Shown here: in pieces, positions 36,257 through 49,244 of the stretch
Layout: each line of letters starts with the position of its first letter
Numbering within the stretch: position 1 is the stretch's first letter
Origin: Helianthus annuus
Taxonomy: Eukaryota; Streptophyta; Magnoliopsida; Asterales; Asteraceae
DNA length: 64,000 nucleotides
NCBI RefSeq assembly: GCF_002127325.2
Contig: NC_035436.2
Location: forward strand, 106,415,591 to 106,479,590
Direction of reading: 5' to 3'
Program-made: the position numbers and the translations under genes
Notes under the pieces: model-generated
Database searches by the model: none
Told to the model about the DNA's origin: nothing
Seen by the model: the letters and a program-made list of their open reading frames with translations, nothing else

Positions 36257-39050
36257 AACTAGAGGAAGCTTGTGAAAACAATTGCGGATATTTGGTCATC
36301 ATTTGATCCTTACGTTCCCAAGTAAATTCTGGGCCACGTTTGGACTCCCAACGAACTTTTACCAAATGAATCTGTTTGTTCTTCAACTGCTTGAATGCAC
36401 GGTCCACTATCTCCACGGGTTTCTCGACAAAGTGCATCGTTTCATCGATTTGGATCTCGTCGAGAGGTTTGTGAAGATCAGCGTCAGCTAAATACTTTCG
36501 CAGATTGGACACGTGAAAAGTCGGATGAATATTTCCAAGCTCTCGAGGTAGCTCTAGTCGATAGGCAACCTTCCCAATTCTTTCCATAATCTTAAATGGT
36601 CCCACATATCGAGGTGCAAGTTTTCCTTTCTTTCCAAATCTCACGACTCCTTTCCAAGGTGAAACCTTGAGTAGGACACGATCTCCAACTTGAAATTCCA
36701 AGGGCTTGCGTCGCATATCCGCATAACTCTTTTGACGGCTTCGAGCTGTCACAAGATTATCGCGGATTTTCTTGATTTTATCAGTTGTTTCCAAAACGAG
36801 CTCAGGTCCAGTAAGCTGAGCTTCACCGGTCTCGTTCCAACAGACAGGTGAACGACATTTTCGACCGTAGAGAGCTTCGAATGGTGCCATATTGATGCTA
36901 GCATGATAACTATTGTTGTAAGAGAACTCGATCATTGGCAGATGAGAATCCCAATTACCACCAAAGTCTATCACACATGCTCTAAGCATATCCTCCAAAG
37001 TTTGAATTGTCCTCTCGGATTGTCCATCTGTTTGGGGATGATAAGCAGTGCTTAGATTTAGTTGGGTTCCCATAGCAGATTGCATGGACTTCCAGAAATG
37101 AGATGAAAATCGAGCATCACGATCAGAAATGATATCCAAAGGAACACCATGTCGTGATATAATCTCATCCATATAAATCTTTGCAAGTTTATCAGCAGAT
37201 AGATCCTCGCGAATCGGAAGAAAATGAGCTGACTTCGTTAATCGATCGATAACAACCCAAATAGCATCGTGACCTTTAGATGTACGCGGTAACTTAGTGA
37301 TGAGATCCATCGCAAGGCTCTCCCACTTCCAAACCGGTATCTCTGGTTGTACAAGCAAACCAGAAGGTCGTTGATATTCAGCCTTGACTTTAAGACAAGT
37401 TAGGCATTTCGCTACATATAAGGCAACATCTTTCTTCATACCAGGCCACCAGAACTTAGTACGAAGATCCTTGTACATCTTATCAGCACCAGGATGGATA
37501 GAATATTGAGACTTGTGAGATTCATCCATCACTAGGGCGCGAAGATCATCTTGTTTCGGGACCCACAAACGATCCTTGAAATAAAGCAAACCATCGCCTT
37601 TTGCTTCGAGTTTAAGCTCAAGCTGATGTGGCAATTCCATACCCATCAAATTTTGTGAGACACAAGATTGCTGAGCTTGAAGAACACGAGTTTGAAGATC
37701 AGATAGTGTTTGAACAGAATGAAGCTTGACTCGCTCTTTTCGACTAAGCGCATCGGCCACGACATTCGCCTTACCAGGATGGTAGCGAATCTCGCAATCG
37801 TAATCATTCAAGAGTTCAACCCAACGTCGTTGCCTCATGTTCAGCTCTTTCTGATTAAGAATATGCTGGAGACTTTTGTGGTCTGTGAAAACCACACACT
37901 TCGTGCCATAGAGGTAATGTCTCCAGATTTTAAGTGCGAAAACCACAGCTCCTAACTCAAGATCATGAGTCGTATAGTTCTTCTCGTGGATTTTCAGCTG
38001 TCTAGATGCATATGCAATAACCTTACCTCGTTGCATGAGGACGCAACCAAGGCCTAAGTTGGATGCATCGCAATAGACAACGAAATCATCGTTTCCCTTG
38101 GGCAGAGATAGAACAGGAGCATTACATAACTTCCGCTTCAGTGTTTGGAATGCTTCTTCTTGTTTGGGTCCCCACTCAAAAGGCTTATTCTTCTGAGTCA
38201 AAGCGGTGAGTGGAACCGCAATCTTTGAGAAGTTTGAAATGAACCGACGATAATAACCAGCAAGACCAAGAAAAAATCGAATCTCTGTAGGCGTCGTTGG
38301 CGTACTCCAATCCTTAATAGCAACAATCTTGGATGGATCCACATGAATACCCTGCTTGTTGACTATATGACCCAGAAACTGAACTTCTTTAAGCCAGAAT
38401 TCACACTTGGAGAATTTAGCGAAAAGTTGTTCCTTCTTAAGGAGTTCCAACGTTAAGCGAAGGTGTTGCTCGTGATCGGCTCGAGTCTTCGAATAAATGA
38501 GAATATCGTCGATGAACACAATAATGAACTTGTCTAAATAAGGTTTACAGACCCTATTCATTAAGTCCATAAAGATAGCTGGAGCATTCGTCAAGCCGAA
38601 AGGCATGACTGTAAACTCGTAATGCCCATATCTCGTACGAAAAGCAGTTTTGGGAATATCTTCTTCGAAAACACGAAGTTGATGATACCCAGAACGCAAA
38701 TCGATCTTAGAAAAACATGAAGCACCTTGCAGCTGGTCAAAGAGATCATCAATTCGAGGTAGGGGATATCGATTCTTGAGGGTAAGCTTGTTAAGCTCAC
38801 GATAATCGATAAACATTCGGAAAGACCCATCTTTCTTTTTCACGAAGAGGACTTGAGCTCCCCAAGGTGAAAAGCTCGGACGAATGAATCCTTTATCAGA
38901 TAACTCTTGAAGCTGTTTCGATAACTCTTGCATCTCTGAAGGTGCAAGACGATAAGGTGCTTTCGCAATCGGGTTGGCATTGGGTACAAGGTCGATATGA
39001 AACTCAACTTGACGAACCGGAGGTAAACCAGGCAGTTCATCGGGAAACAC
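36255..39050 (-). CDS. element E pol: RT, RNase H, integrase, chromodomain
   Basis: A 931-codon open frame. The order is RT fingers and palm ([23 protein letters not shown], active site [12 protein letters not shown] with both Asp present), RNase H ([32 protein letters not shown]), integrase zinc-binding region (HPGADKMY...CLTCLKVK), integrase core ([31 protein letters not shown]), the [10 protein letters not shown] region and a C-terminal chromodomain ([10 protein letters not shown]). The chromodomain is known in related elements to steer integration to marked chromatin. The frame continues upstream through a single stop into gag-protease, so the natural product was probably one polyprotein. 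No inactivating change is seen within this segment. Confidence 0.93.
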   Translation of the reverse strand: MFPDELPGLPPVRQVEFHIDLVPNANPIAKAPYRLAPSEMQELSKQLQELSDKGFIRPSFSPWGAQVLFVKKKDGSFRMFIDYRELNKLTLKNRYPLPRIDDLFDQLQGASCFSKIDLRSGYHQLRVFEEDIPKTAFRTRYGHYEFTVMPFGLTNAPAIFMDLMNRVCKPYLDKFIIVFIDDILIYSKTRADHEQHLRLTLELLKKEQLFAKFSKCEFWLKEVQFLGHIVNKQGIHVDPSKIVAIKDWSTPTTPTEIRFFLGLAGYYRRFISNFSKIAVPLTALTQKNKPFEWGPKQEEAFQTLKRKLCNAPVLSLPKGNDDFVVYCDASNLGLGCVLMQRGKVIAYASRQLKIHEKNYTTHDLELGAVVFALKIWRHYLYGTKCVVFTDHKSLQHILNQKELNMRQRRWVELLNDYDCEIRYHPGKANVVADALSRKERVKLHSVQTLSDLQTRVLQAQQSCVSQNLMGMELPHQLELKLEAKGDGLLYFKDRLWVPKQDDLRALVMDESHKSQYSIHPGADKMYKDLRTKFWWPGMKKDVALYVAKCLTCLKVKAEYQRPSGLLVQPEIPVWKWESLAMDLITKLPRTSKGHDAIWVVIDRLTKSAHFLPIREDLSADKLAKIYMDEIISRHGVPLDIISDRDARFSSHFWKSMQSAMGTQLNLSTAYHPQTDGQSERTIQTLEDMLRACVIDFGGNWDSHLPMIEFSYNNSYHASINMAPFEALYGRKCRSPVCWNETGEAQLTGPELVLETTDKIKKIRDNLVTARSRQKSYADMRRKPLEFQVGDRVLLKVSPWKGVVRFGKKGKLAPRYVGPFKIMERIGKVAYRLELPRELGNIHPTFHVSNLRKYLADADLHKPLDEIQIDETMHFVEKPVEIVDRAFKQLKNKQIHLVKVRWESKRGPEFTWERKDQMMTKYPQLFSQASSS

Positions 39051-39056
39051 CTCTGG

Positions 39057-40766
39057 TTAATCCAGAACAATCGGAATATCCTGAATACTCTTACTCTTGT
39101 CTTTCTCCTCGGTGACATGTGCTAGAAAAGCAACATATCCTTTTCTCAAATAACTCTGGGCCTTTGTACACGACATAAGCTTCAAACCGCCAGATGGCTT
39201 CTCGCCACGAACTTCCAAAATATCGCCAGAAGACAAAGGAATACGGACAATCTTATCGAAACAAACCACCTCAGCGTGATGTTTGGTTAACCAATCCATT
39301 CCAACGATAATGTCGAAACTCCCAAGTTGCATCGGTGTGAGGTCAATAGGAAAAAGATGGTTATCAAGGTTCAACTGACAATCACGGATAACAGAATTGA
39401 GAACAAGAGGTTTACCAGTAGCAACTTCGACAGACAAGGGTTTCCTCAATTTAGTTCTAGGTATCGCAAGCAAAGGCTCAAAAGATAACGAAACAAAACT
39501 TTTATCGGCACCAGAATCAAAAAGAATAGATGCGGGTCGATCGTTAACAAGAAACATACCATTGACAACCTCGTTGTCAGCCCTCGCTTCGTTTGCATTC
39601 AAATTGTATGCTCGCCCTCGAGCAGGATTCACGTTGGCGTTGACGTTCGCATTCGGATTCGCATTAGCATTTGCCATCCTCGGACAGTTGTTGCGGAAGT
39701 GGCCAAACTCTCCACAATTAAAACATGAACCTGGTGGGAATCTAGCAGCATTCCCTTGTGCCGGAGCTTGAACCTGGGCAACCTGATTTTGTCCTGAACG
39801 ACAAACATTGGCTAAATGCCCAAGTCTACCACACGTCGTGCATTGCTTACAAGCTTGTTGTGAAACATGATGACCGTTGCAGCGAGCACAATGAGGTGCG
39901 GTACCGGCATACGCCTTTTTCGCAGGAGGTTGAGCTGGTGTGTTCTGTTCAGTCTGTGTCGTAACAGCAAAGTTCTGTGCACCCTTTCGCTTCCTTGATT
40001 TCTTCGACGACTCACCTTCTTTACCTTTACCCTTCTTCTTGTCTTTCGCAGAATCAGACGATTTCTTCTTGTCACCCTTGCGGGTGAGTTTACCCTTCCT
40101 GACTTGGGATTCAGTTAGGGTAGCAGATAACTCGATCGCTTGACGAAGGGTAGTGGGTTTAACAGCGGTCACAATATCCAGCATAGAATTGGGTAGACCA
40201 TCGATATATCTTTCGATTGCTTTGTCTGGTGGGGTAACCATGGTGGGACACAATAGACTGAGTTCCTCAAAGCGATCTGTGTATGCACGGTGCTCAGCCC
40301 CATCTTGTTTTAAATCGTCAAACTCTCGCTCCAAAGTTCGAATCTCGTGACGGGGACAGAACTCTCTCATCATGAGAGCCCGAAGCTCATCCCATGTTTG
40401 TGCCAACGCCACTTCGGCACCCCTATCGCGCATAATACCATTCCACCAGGTAAGCGCTCGCTTCTCAAACACGCTTGAAGCAAATTCAACCTTACGTGCA
40501 TTCGGACACTGCACATGCCTGAATATGTTCTCAATACTCTCGAACCACTGTAGGAGCGCAGTTGCTCCTTGCGACCCAGAAAACTTTAGAGGTTTAGCAG
40601 AATTGAAGTTCTTGAAATTACACTGCGCATTGTTGTTGTTATTGTTATTGTTGTATATCTCGTGAACTTTAGTTATAACATCGGGAAGCACAGCAGCCAC
40701 TTGCTGAGAGACCAGGGCTGCGATTTCTTCAATGGTGAAAGACTGTGCTTCACGTCGTGGATGCAT
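39057..40766 (-). CDS. element E gag-protease
   Basis: 569 codons from ATG at 40766. The N-terminal part carries an Asn run (residues 39-46), then the gag core (LTWWNG at 105-110, FCPRHE), a Lys-rich stretch (about 223-262), CCHC-type knuckles near 293-322 and 348-361 (CFNCGEFGHFRNNC), an Asn-Ala repeat (about 365-380), and an aspartic protease with DSG at 417-419. It ends in ...IVLD and a TAA where related elements read straight on into [10 protein letters not shown]. Unlike A and C, gag here shows no intron. Confidence 0.92.
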   Translation of the reverse strand: MHPRREAQSFTIEEIAALVSQQVAAVLPDVITKVHEIYNNNNNNNNAQCNFKNFNSAKPLKFSGSQGATALLQWFESIENIFRHVQCPNARKVEFASSVFEKRALTWWNGIMRDRGAEVALAQTWDELRALMMREFCPRHEIRTLEREFDDLKQDGAEHRAYTDRFEELSLLCPTMVTPPDKAIERYIDGLPNSMLDIVTAVKPTTLRQAIELSATLTESQVRKGKLTRKGDKKKSSDSAKDKKKGKGKEGESSKKSRKRKGAQNFAVTTQTEQNTPAQPPAKKAYAGTAPHCARCNGHHVSQQACKQCTTCGRLGHLANVCRSGQNQVAQVQAPAQGNAARFPPGSCFNCGEFGHFRNNCPRMANANANPNANVNANVNPARGRAYNLNANEARADNEVVNGMFLVNDRPASILFDSGADKSFVSLSFEPLLAIPRTKLRKPLSVEVATGKPLVLNSVIRDCQLNLDNHLFPIDLTPMQLGSFDIIVGMDWLTKHHAEVVCFDKIVRIPLSSGDILEVRGEKPSGGLKLMSCTKAQSYLRKGYVAFLAHVTEEKDKSKSIQDIPIVLD

Positions 40767-41398
40767 TGTCTAACAAGGAAATATGAGAAACGAGTAAGGT
40801 TGATAATTAGGAAAAGCAAAAGATGTATCGACAAACACAAGGAAGGCGATCATTTGTCCGTTACCTCGAACAAACAAACGACTCGCAGTGACTAATCAAA
40901 GTAAATGAATCAAAATAATGCATCGCGAAGACATGCTCGCCTATAAGTGAACACTCACCCCAAGAGTTCCCAGGTAAGAGTGACTGGTCTGATTATGTGG
41001 ATTTGTATGAACACTCTAGCCTTAGACAAAAAACTCAAGGTACAGGCATTCACTCTTCCAGTTTGCACGTGTTCACATTATTTTAACCCAAACTTTGACG
41101 AGATTTTGAAAATTCAAAAGGCACTAAGCCAAATATGAATCAAACTGGAAGGGTTCAAAACCATAAAACAGAGGGTTCAAAACCTAGTAATCAATCATCC
41201 TAGAACGGATGATTAATTTTCGAAGCAGATTCGGATTTGTGTTCTCGTTGTGGTTATCACCTAAGGATAGGTGACGGTTTTGTTTTAAAATCTAAACACA
41301 AGTAAACTTGTGTTAGGGTCCTAAAGTTATAGTCTAGGTCAAAGCATTACTAATAACCTAATTCCCTATAACCATTGGCTCTGATACCAACTTTCTTC
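40767..41398 (-). other. leader of element E with iMet primer site
   Basis: Untranslated leader between 5' LTR and gag. The primer site TGGTATCAGAGCC (minus strand) is at 41377-41389, about nine bases from the LTR and so further away than in A, B or C. No gene or repeat array is seen. Confidence 0.8.
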
Positions 41399-44300
41399 TG
41401 TCACACCCCGACCACGTAGGACAACAAACCATGGTGGAAACGTCAGGGAGTATTGCAACAGAAGCTATTGTTTCACAACCTTGGATACAAAAAGTGTTTC
41501 GTTTTATTGATAATATTAAACATTGCATTGTCTTAACATAGAATAAACAAGTTTTACATCGTCTATCACTATTATTATGTCACTAAGGCCTCGTCCAGAT
41601 CCTATGTGACGCATGCATCCTAGTAGTCATTCAAGCATCAACACCTGAAACATATGTAAAAACTTAGTCAGCAAAGAAATGCTGGCGAGTACATAGGTTT
41701 TATAGGAGTGTCGAATTCATGGCTAGTTTAAGTGTTGCAATACTTTATTAAAAACTTTGTTTTGAAAAGAGTATAATATTGCAACTTAATTAACCAACTC
41801 AAATCAAGCGGGTTATAGTTTATAAAACCTCGTAGCCATGATTCTTAACCCAAAAACATTTGCTTTAGAAAACCAACTTGTAAATCATCTTGTAAAAACT
41901 CGTTAAAAACTCGTATAGTTTATATCTCTTAGAAAAACATCGTTGTGTGACATCGTTTCAAAATCGTTTACCCAAGTGAACTAAATAACGCCACGATATG
42001 TAATATGATGAAAACACTTATATATAAGAAGTACCAACGGCGTATCTACCATGTTTTCACCACATTACCCCCGTCTCGTTATCTAAACACTTAACCAAAA
42101 ACCAATCGTTTATCGAAATCGTTTAACATCGTTTCCAAATCGTTCCCAAATCGTTTACTCGTTCCCAAATCGTTTCCAATCGTTCCCAATCGTTTACTCG
42201 TTCCCAAATCGTTTCCAATCGTTCCCAAGCGTTTACTCGTTTCCAAATCGTTTAAATCGTCATCGTTTTAATTGTGAAAACTAATATACGGTCGTCTCGT
42301 TAACAACATTCAAACCTTTGTGACTCGTCCATCGTTCAACTCGTTCTCGTATTAACAAACCACCAAAGGGTAAGTTAACAAACATCAGATTCAGTCGCTA
42401 CCCACAATCCCCACACATAACCATGGGTGTAGTAAAGTAACGGAATTTGTCAGATCCTATGGTACCATAACCTAATACTGGCCGGCTTGATCAATGCTAA
42501 TGAATGTCATTCGTTATGTAACTACAACCAACAAGTTCGTTCACTTTATCGAAATCGTTCTTAGTTTAGTAAAAATTGTTTTAATCGTTTTTGAAATCCT
42601 CGTTTAAACTTTGAAAACATTTTGTACATATGAATCACCCCAAAACATTTAAAAACAGTAAAATAGGGGAACTATGTACTCACATGTAGTGCAAAGTATC
42701 CTCGATCAAATAGAACTTCAACAAACTCGAGCAAACCAGAGAAATCAAGTAGCTCCTAGTAATCGAACCACTAGTCAAACAATGGACGCCTAAATCGGAA
42801 GATCGGATAGAATGAGGTCTTGTAAACCAAATGAGTGTTGGAACTCATGTGATATGGTTTAACAAAGCCTACATCCTAAATCGGAACCTAACCTAAGTGC
42901 TTTCGACCCATCGCGACCCATTAAGGTAGCTTACGCTACTTTAACGCGTTGTGCACGCAAAAGCGCGTTCGAGACGTCTAACTAGTCCTATGACAAGTAT
43001 TATATGCCCATACATGTTTAATTATGTTACATAATTAGTCACGTGTCAAAAGTTTAGGTTACATATGCTTAATTACCAATTATGTATGAAAAGGGTATTT
43101 TGGTAATTTACCAAAGGCATTATAACTACCTATCATGCAACTAATTAAACCTAAGTGACCATAAGGTATAACCTCGAAAGGTTATTCCCTATGCTACTAT
43201 GGTCACTAAACATGTTTGGTCGGATCCTAATGATCGACCAAACGGGTCGTGTTCGAAAGTCTAAGCGGGTGTTTAGTCCGCTTGACTTACGACTCTACAC
43301 AAGCACTAAACTAACAAGTGACGAGCTAAACATGTCGAAACATGTTTAGTTAAGTTAGAAAACAAGTTTTGATATCAAAACAAACGGTTTTGATATCCTA
43401 GAGTAGTTTGGTTACAAAATACGCGAGAAAACGTATTTTGGCCGAAACTACGACTCGTCACTGAGCCTAGATAACGTGGTAATCAGTAGGTATAGTCACT
43501 AGGGACTATAACCATCGTGATTACGCTCACGTTATGAAGTTCAAACGAACTTCGTGTTGACCATAAACTGGTCAAAGCAGAAAGTCAAACACAGTTTGAC
43601 TTTAACGATAGAAATGAACGAAAAGAACGAAGGAATACTTATAAAAGGTCCCCGCAAGCTCTTGATCCGATTTACTCTCAGGTATGAAGCATAAACTTCA
43701 ACTTAGAGAGCAAAAATCAGATTCAAGTGTGCTTTGGGAGTGAAATGGGTTTGGGTATTTATAGGAATTCAAGTACTGTTAAGATCGTTCGTCGAAAAAT
43801 GTGCTTTGATCTAGACCTTACATGTGGGCACATGGTTTTCAAAACCATGGGAATACTTAAAACCATCAAATGGTATTGCAAAACAAGGATCAAAACCATC
43901 CATGCGTGGCACATTGTTTTGAAATACCATGGTTGCCTAAAAAAATGGACCAAGTTCAATGTATCTGCCAGAATTTTCAAAAATGGTCCATGCACTTGTA
44001 AAACTTGATTTTTTTGGCACTTTTAAACCCCTTTAACCTCATTTCAAGGCTCTAAAATGATATTAAAGTATAGGGAACTTAAATATGCTCAAAGACATCA
44101 CAGATGTCGGTTCGTTTGACCGTACGGTTCCGTTATTCGGTTAATTACCACGGAAGTCGTAATTGACGCAAAAACGACCCAAATTAAGCGACGAATGGAA
44201 TTTTATCATGCCAATCACTAAAATAAAATATTTTAATGATTACATAAATTTTTGGACGTCTGGTTCTATTCAGAACGTAAGATATGCGCAAAAATGCAAA

Positions 44301-44817
44301 CTTATGCACTTTTGACGCTTTTAGTCTCTATTGATCAATAAAGTTTATTTTAGCATACCGAACCATTCAAAGCCTATTTCTAAGCTATGTAAAGGATATT
44401 TATGGTATATTTAACTTATGATCTAGTTTCGGAGTGTTCGTTACTATACAAATCGGTATAGTTTCGCAGTTTGACACAAATAGTCCCTGCGATCGAACAA
44501 ACTTGTTTTCGACACACCAAACCATCCAAAACTTATTTCTAAGTTATGTGGAGGTTATTTAAGATATGTTAAGCCTATTTCACTATTCCGGAGTTTTTGT
44601 TGCATTAAACTGGTTATATTTACGCATCAGTGCTCGTATAACCTTCTAGAATGCGATTTAAAGCTTGAAATTGGAATCGAATCGAATTGTAAAATCACCA
44701 AACACAAATACACACAAAATAATACCAAAACACATATAATAACACCAAAGAACATTGTTTTATTAATATTCAACATTGTTTTAAATCGTACAGAGATTAC
44801 AGAGCATAGTTGTCACA
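41399..44817 (-). repeat. 5' LTR of element E
   Basis: 3419 bp, about 39 bp longer than the 3' LTR because its ATCGTTCCC-type minisatellite (about 42115-42260) has one more unit. Otherwise it matches with scattered substitutions. Confidence 0.92.
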
Positions 44818-47800
44818 ACTATTACCCAAATAGTGTCATGACCTCTTGGCGTTCTTGGCAACTTGGTAATAAAATCCATGGAGATTTGTTCCCATTTCCA
44901 CTTGGGGATTTTTGGTTGTTGCAAAAGTCCTGAAGGCTTCTGGTATTCCGCTTTCACCTTAGTGCACGTTAGACACTTGCTCACATAAACAGCAACATCG
45001 CCTTTCATCTTAGGCCACCAATAATAATCTTTAAGGTCTTGGTACATCTTATCCGCTCCTGGATGGATAGAGTACCGCGATTTGTGAGCTTCATAAAAAA
45101 TAACCTTCCTTAAACCACCAAACAGAGGAACCCAAATCCTTTTCTCAAAACATAACGTTCCTTCCTCGTTTGGTACCAATAGCTTCTCCATCCCACGGAG
45201 ATATTCTTCTTAAAGGTTCCCTTCCTTGAGAGCTTCTTTCTGCGCGGCACGAATGCGCAAGGGAATATCGGTTTGAATAATCATCTCCAAAGCCCTAACC
45301 CTTATGGGCTTGATCCTTTCTTTTCGACTTAGGGCGTCGGCGACCACATTCGCCTTCCCTGGGTGGTACTTTATCTCGCAGTCGTAATCATTCAACAACT
45401 CAACCCAACGTCTTTGTCTCATATTCAACTCCTTCCGGTTGAATATGTGTTGTAGACTCTTATGATCTGTAAAAATTGTACATTTCGTACCATAAAGGTA
45501 GTGTCTCCAGATCTTTAATGCAAAAACCACTGCGCCAAGTTCCAAATCATGTGTGGTATAGTTCTTTTCGTGCACTTTCAATTGGCGTGACGCGTAAGCA
45601 ATAACCTTTTGGCGTTGCATCAACACGCAACCCAATCCTTGACGTGAGGCGTCGCAGTATATCACAAAATCATCTGTACCTTCTGGTAGTGCTAAGATTG
45701 GAGCATTGCAGAGCTTATCCTTCAATATCTGGAACGCTTCTTCTTGTTTGATTACCCAATCAAACATCTTATCTTTCTGCGTGAGGAGCGTCAATGGTTG
45801 AGCGATCTTCGAAAAATCCTCAATGAACCTTCGATAGTAGCCAGCCAAAACCAAGAATTGTCGAATCTCGGTTGGCGTCTTTGGCGTTTCCCAATTCTTG
45901 ATCGCTTCGATCTTGGTTGGATCCACGTGGATTCCATCTCCATTCACCACGTGTCCGAGAAATTGGACTTCACGTAGCCAGAACTCGCACTTAGAGAATT
46001 TGGCATACAGCTGTTCCTTCTTCAGCAGCTCCAGAATAGCTCTTAAATGTTGTTCGTGCTCAGCCTTTGTTTTTGAATAAATCAAAATATGGCCGATAAA
46101 CACAATCACGAACTTGTCAAGATATGGCTTGCAAACTCTATTCATCAAATCCATAAAGACTGCAGGTGCGTTTGTCAATCCAAACAACATAACTAGGAAC
46201 TCGTAGTGTCCATAACGAGTTCTGAAGGCTGTCTTCGGGATACTCTCCTCTTGTATCTTTAACTGATGGTATCCAGATCGAAGATCGATCTTAGAGTAAA
46301 AGCTTGAACCTTGCAGTTGGTCGAATAAATCATCGATCCTTGGCAGAGGGTATCTATTCTTGATCGTCAGCTTGTTCAACTCCCGGTAGTCAATACACAT
46401 TCGAAAACTACCGTCCTTCTTCTTGACAAACAAAACTGGAGCTCCCCAAGGCGAGAAGCTTGGTCGGATAAATCCTTTGTCTAACAACTCTTGAAGTTGT
46501 GTTGACAGTTCTTGCATCTCAGACGGGGCGAGTCTATTAGGTGCCTTAGCCACAGGCGCGGCGCCTGGAACTAAATCGATGTGAAACTCCACTTGCCTCT
46601 GAGGTGGCAATCCAGGCAAGTCCTCTGGGAAGACTTCTGGATATTCCCTCACGACAGGGATGTCTTCGATCTTTGGTTCTACAGCTTTCTTATCTACAAT
46701 GTGTGCCAGAAAGGCAGCACATCCCTTCTGCAAACCCTTTCGCGCTTTGAGGCAGCTGATAATTCTTAACGGCATATCACGCTTCTCTCCGTGAACCACA
46801 ATTGTTTCACCATCTTCGGTTGGGATACGAACAACCTTTTCGTGACAAACTATCTCAACCTTGTTGCCTGATAACCAATCCATTCCTACCACCACGTCGA
46901 AGCTTCCCAACTGGACTGGTAGTAGATCCAGAGCAAACTCACGCTCTCCCAATTCGATCACACAGCCTCTGACAACTTCATTGGCTTCTACTAACTTTCC
47001 ATTGGCCAATTCGATTGAGTACGGAATATCTAACTTACTAGCGGCTAACCCAAGCATATTCTTAAACTCTAACGATACGAAGCTATAATCGACACCAGTA
47101 TCAAATAAAACGGATGCATAGCGTTGGTTTACAGGGAACGTACCAGTAACGACATTGGGGTCCTGGCGCGCTTCCCTTGCTTCAATATTAAACACTCTTC
47201 CCCGGGCTTGGTTCATTTCTGGGCAGTTTCTCTTGTAGTGCCCAACATCACCACAGTTAAAGCATCCAGGTCTTTGCCCGTTTCCACCACCATTTCCAGC
47301 TTAATTATTCCTCTGGTTACGATTCACGGCGCCCGCTTGATTCGCATTGTTACCTCGATTCCCATTACCTCCATTGTTTCCTTGTGGGCGATTTCCGATT
47401 CCACCCCGGTTATTGTTTCTGTTTCCAAATCCTCCCTGGCCTCCCTGGCCAGTAATGGCCCAACAAGAATCCTTCAAGTGGCCAGGTTTCCCACATGCTT
47501 CACATACTTTCAAACCACATCGGCCAGAATGGTGATGCTGGCAAGTGTTGCACTTGGGCTGGGTGCCCATATATCATTTTCCTTTCTTTCCACTACCAAC
47601 TGTAACCTGAGCTGGCGCGCTTGACTCTCCTTTCTTGACAACCCCACTGGTGCCTTGCTTGAAGTTCGAGAACTTCCGTTTGTTACCCCCTGATGACTCG
47701 ACGTGAGTCTCTTTCTTCTTTGCCTCGTTCTCATCAAACTTGTTCAGGCGGATAGCCTCCTCTATGAGAGCCACGCTCAGATCAATTGCCTCAGTAATTG

Positions 47801-48510
47801 TCGCAGGCTTGGATGAGGTCACCATGCTTATGATTTGAGGAGCTAATCCCCAAATGAAGCGTTCAATCCGCTTGAATTCTGGAGTGACCATATAAGGTAC
47901 CACATGCGATAAGTCATGAAACCTCTGAACATATTCCGCGATCTTCGGACCTTCCATTTTCAAATGCCAGAACTCAGTTTCCAATCTTTGGATTTCCGCG
48001 CGAGAGCAGTACTTTTTGCGCATAAGTTCCTTTAGTTCGGTCCTGGTTAGTGCGTAGGCAGCAGCTTCTCCAAGAGTCTGCACTTGCAAATTCCACCAAG
48101 ATAGGGCTCCATCCAAGAGTAGCCCAGAAATGTAGGTGACTTGCTGGTCTGGTGCACATTTGCTCATGCGAAGAACAGATTCAGTTTTCTCAGCCCAACG
48201 AACAAAGGCGACAGCAACTCCAGTGCCATCAAAGTTGACGGGCTTGCAGTCTAGAAACTGCTTGTAGGTGCACCCTGCACATACGTTACAACATATGAAT
48301 GGCATTAGCATCTTTGCTATGGATGTTCAATTAGGTCATGGTATGTCTTAATGACTTAGTATTACCATGAGGTGGATTGTTGTTGCCAGTATTGCCAGAG
48401 TTACTTCCATTAGTCCCTCCTTGAGAGGCGGCGTATTGCGCGATGGCAGCAGTGATGATTTGCTTGAGTTCTGCCTCATTGGTAGGCATCGGCGTTTGAC
48501 GTCTCGACAT
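44818..48510 (-). pseudogene. element C gag-pol (gag with intron, protease, RT, RNase H, integrase start), broken
   Basis: Polyprotein of C up to the E insertion. Gag exon 1 (48510-48366) begins MSRRQTPMPTN; after the intron, exon 2 starts at 48274 with CTYKQFLDCKP. Landmarks are LSWWNLQVQ, CCHC knuckles ([28 protein letters not shown]), protease [21 protein letters not shown] and [12 protein letters not shown], RNase [13 protein letters not shown], and the integrase zinc-binding region CLTCTKVK. In-frame stops lie near 47574, 47301 and 45210; the frame is otherwise kept. The RT active site reads [10 protein letters not shown], so both catalytic Asp codons (46089-46094) are changed. It cannot support its own transposition. 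Confidence 0.9.
48275..48365 (-). other. 91-bp GT-AG intron in gag of element C
   Basis: On the minus strand, ...CCTCATG is followed by GTAATACTAAG, and TATGTGCAG is followed by GGTGCACCTAC. Removing it joins an open 48-codon N-terminal exon to the gag core in phase 1. Position and phase match the intron in element A. Confidence 0.75.
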
Positions 48511-48936
48511 CTTCTAAGAGATGTGTTCACGTTGGTCAGGCCATAATAAAGCGTACATATATAATGATAGTAATAGTACATAACATCTCATGTTATAAAT
48601 AGACTAATCACATAACATCCCATGTTACAATCATATCAATCACTCAACATCCCATGTCATAAAACATAAATAATCAATCAAACATCATATATGATGAGAA
48701 TAATGCGATTGCCATATATCGAGACCACATAGTAAAGTGTACAGGTACATAATAGTGTCATACATCATCAGTGACTAAGGGCTACATCACCCCACTCCAA
48801 AACTATATCAAATCAGTGTCAATACATCCATATACATGTCAAAAGTCAGAATCAGAATGTAGTCTCCAAAAATGCTGTGCAGTCAAAGCAATCGCCGTCT
48901 TCTCACCAACGTCTACCCATACGGTATTGAAGAGCT
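48511..48936 (-). other. spacer between the extra ORF and gag of element C
   Basis: About 430 bp between the stop of the acidic ORF and the gag ATG. It contains repeats of the form CATAACATCCCATGTTA near 48580-48665. No coding sequence is seen. Confidence 0.6.
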
Positions 48937-49244
48937 CTACACTGATGGCGGTGGAGGAGGGGGAAAGTGGGTGTAGAACAAACGACGCAAATGGAGCCAG
49001 TCCTCTTCCATGGCTCTCTGGGTACGCAACCAAGAAGCAACCTGCTGCTCTAGTGCCAAAAGACGTGCAGCATAGTCAGGTAACAGAGGTCGAGGGTGCT
49101 GCGAAGAAGTAGGGTGGGTCTGACCCTGACATTGGCATGGCGGTGGCCGAGCTCTCTCAAGCTCCTGAATGCGCCGTGTGAGTGCCTCGTGCTGGACAAC
49201 AAATGACATCAGAACGTCCTCAATAGAGTATCCCATGCGGTAGG
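48937..49244 (-). pseudogene. C-terminal part of the extra ORF of element C
   Basis: Continuation of the acidic ORF after the B insertion. It reads MGYSIEDVLMSFVVQHEALT, RRIQELERA, a C/H/Q/P-rich stretch and a helical segment (ARLLALEQQVASWL), ending in a proline run (PPPPPPSV). It looks like a short coiled-coil tail. No catalytic domain is visible. Confidence 0.75.

Larger units (their letters stand above)
32840..44817 (-). mobile_element. element E: nearly intact chromodomain Ty3/gypsy retrotransposon
   Basis: 11,978 bp inserted in the integrase of C, with target duplication ACTAT at 32835-32839 and 44818-44822. LTRs are 3380 and 3419 bp. Minus-strand order: 5' LTR, iMet primer site, leader, gag-protease, RT-RNase H-integrase-chromodomain, PPT, 3' LTR. 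Gag-pro and pol are each fully open, lie in the same frame and are separated by one stop. Of the four gypsy elements with an interior here, this is the best candidate for an autonomous source. Confidence 0.94.

Noticed and set aside
39057..40766. E gag and pol as two separate host genes
   Set aside because: They lie between matching LTRs, primer site and polypurine tract with a target duplication, so they are retrotransposon genes.
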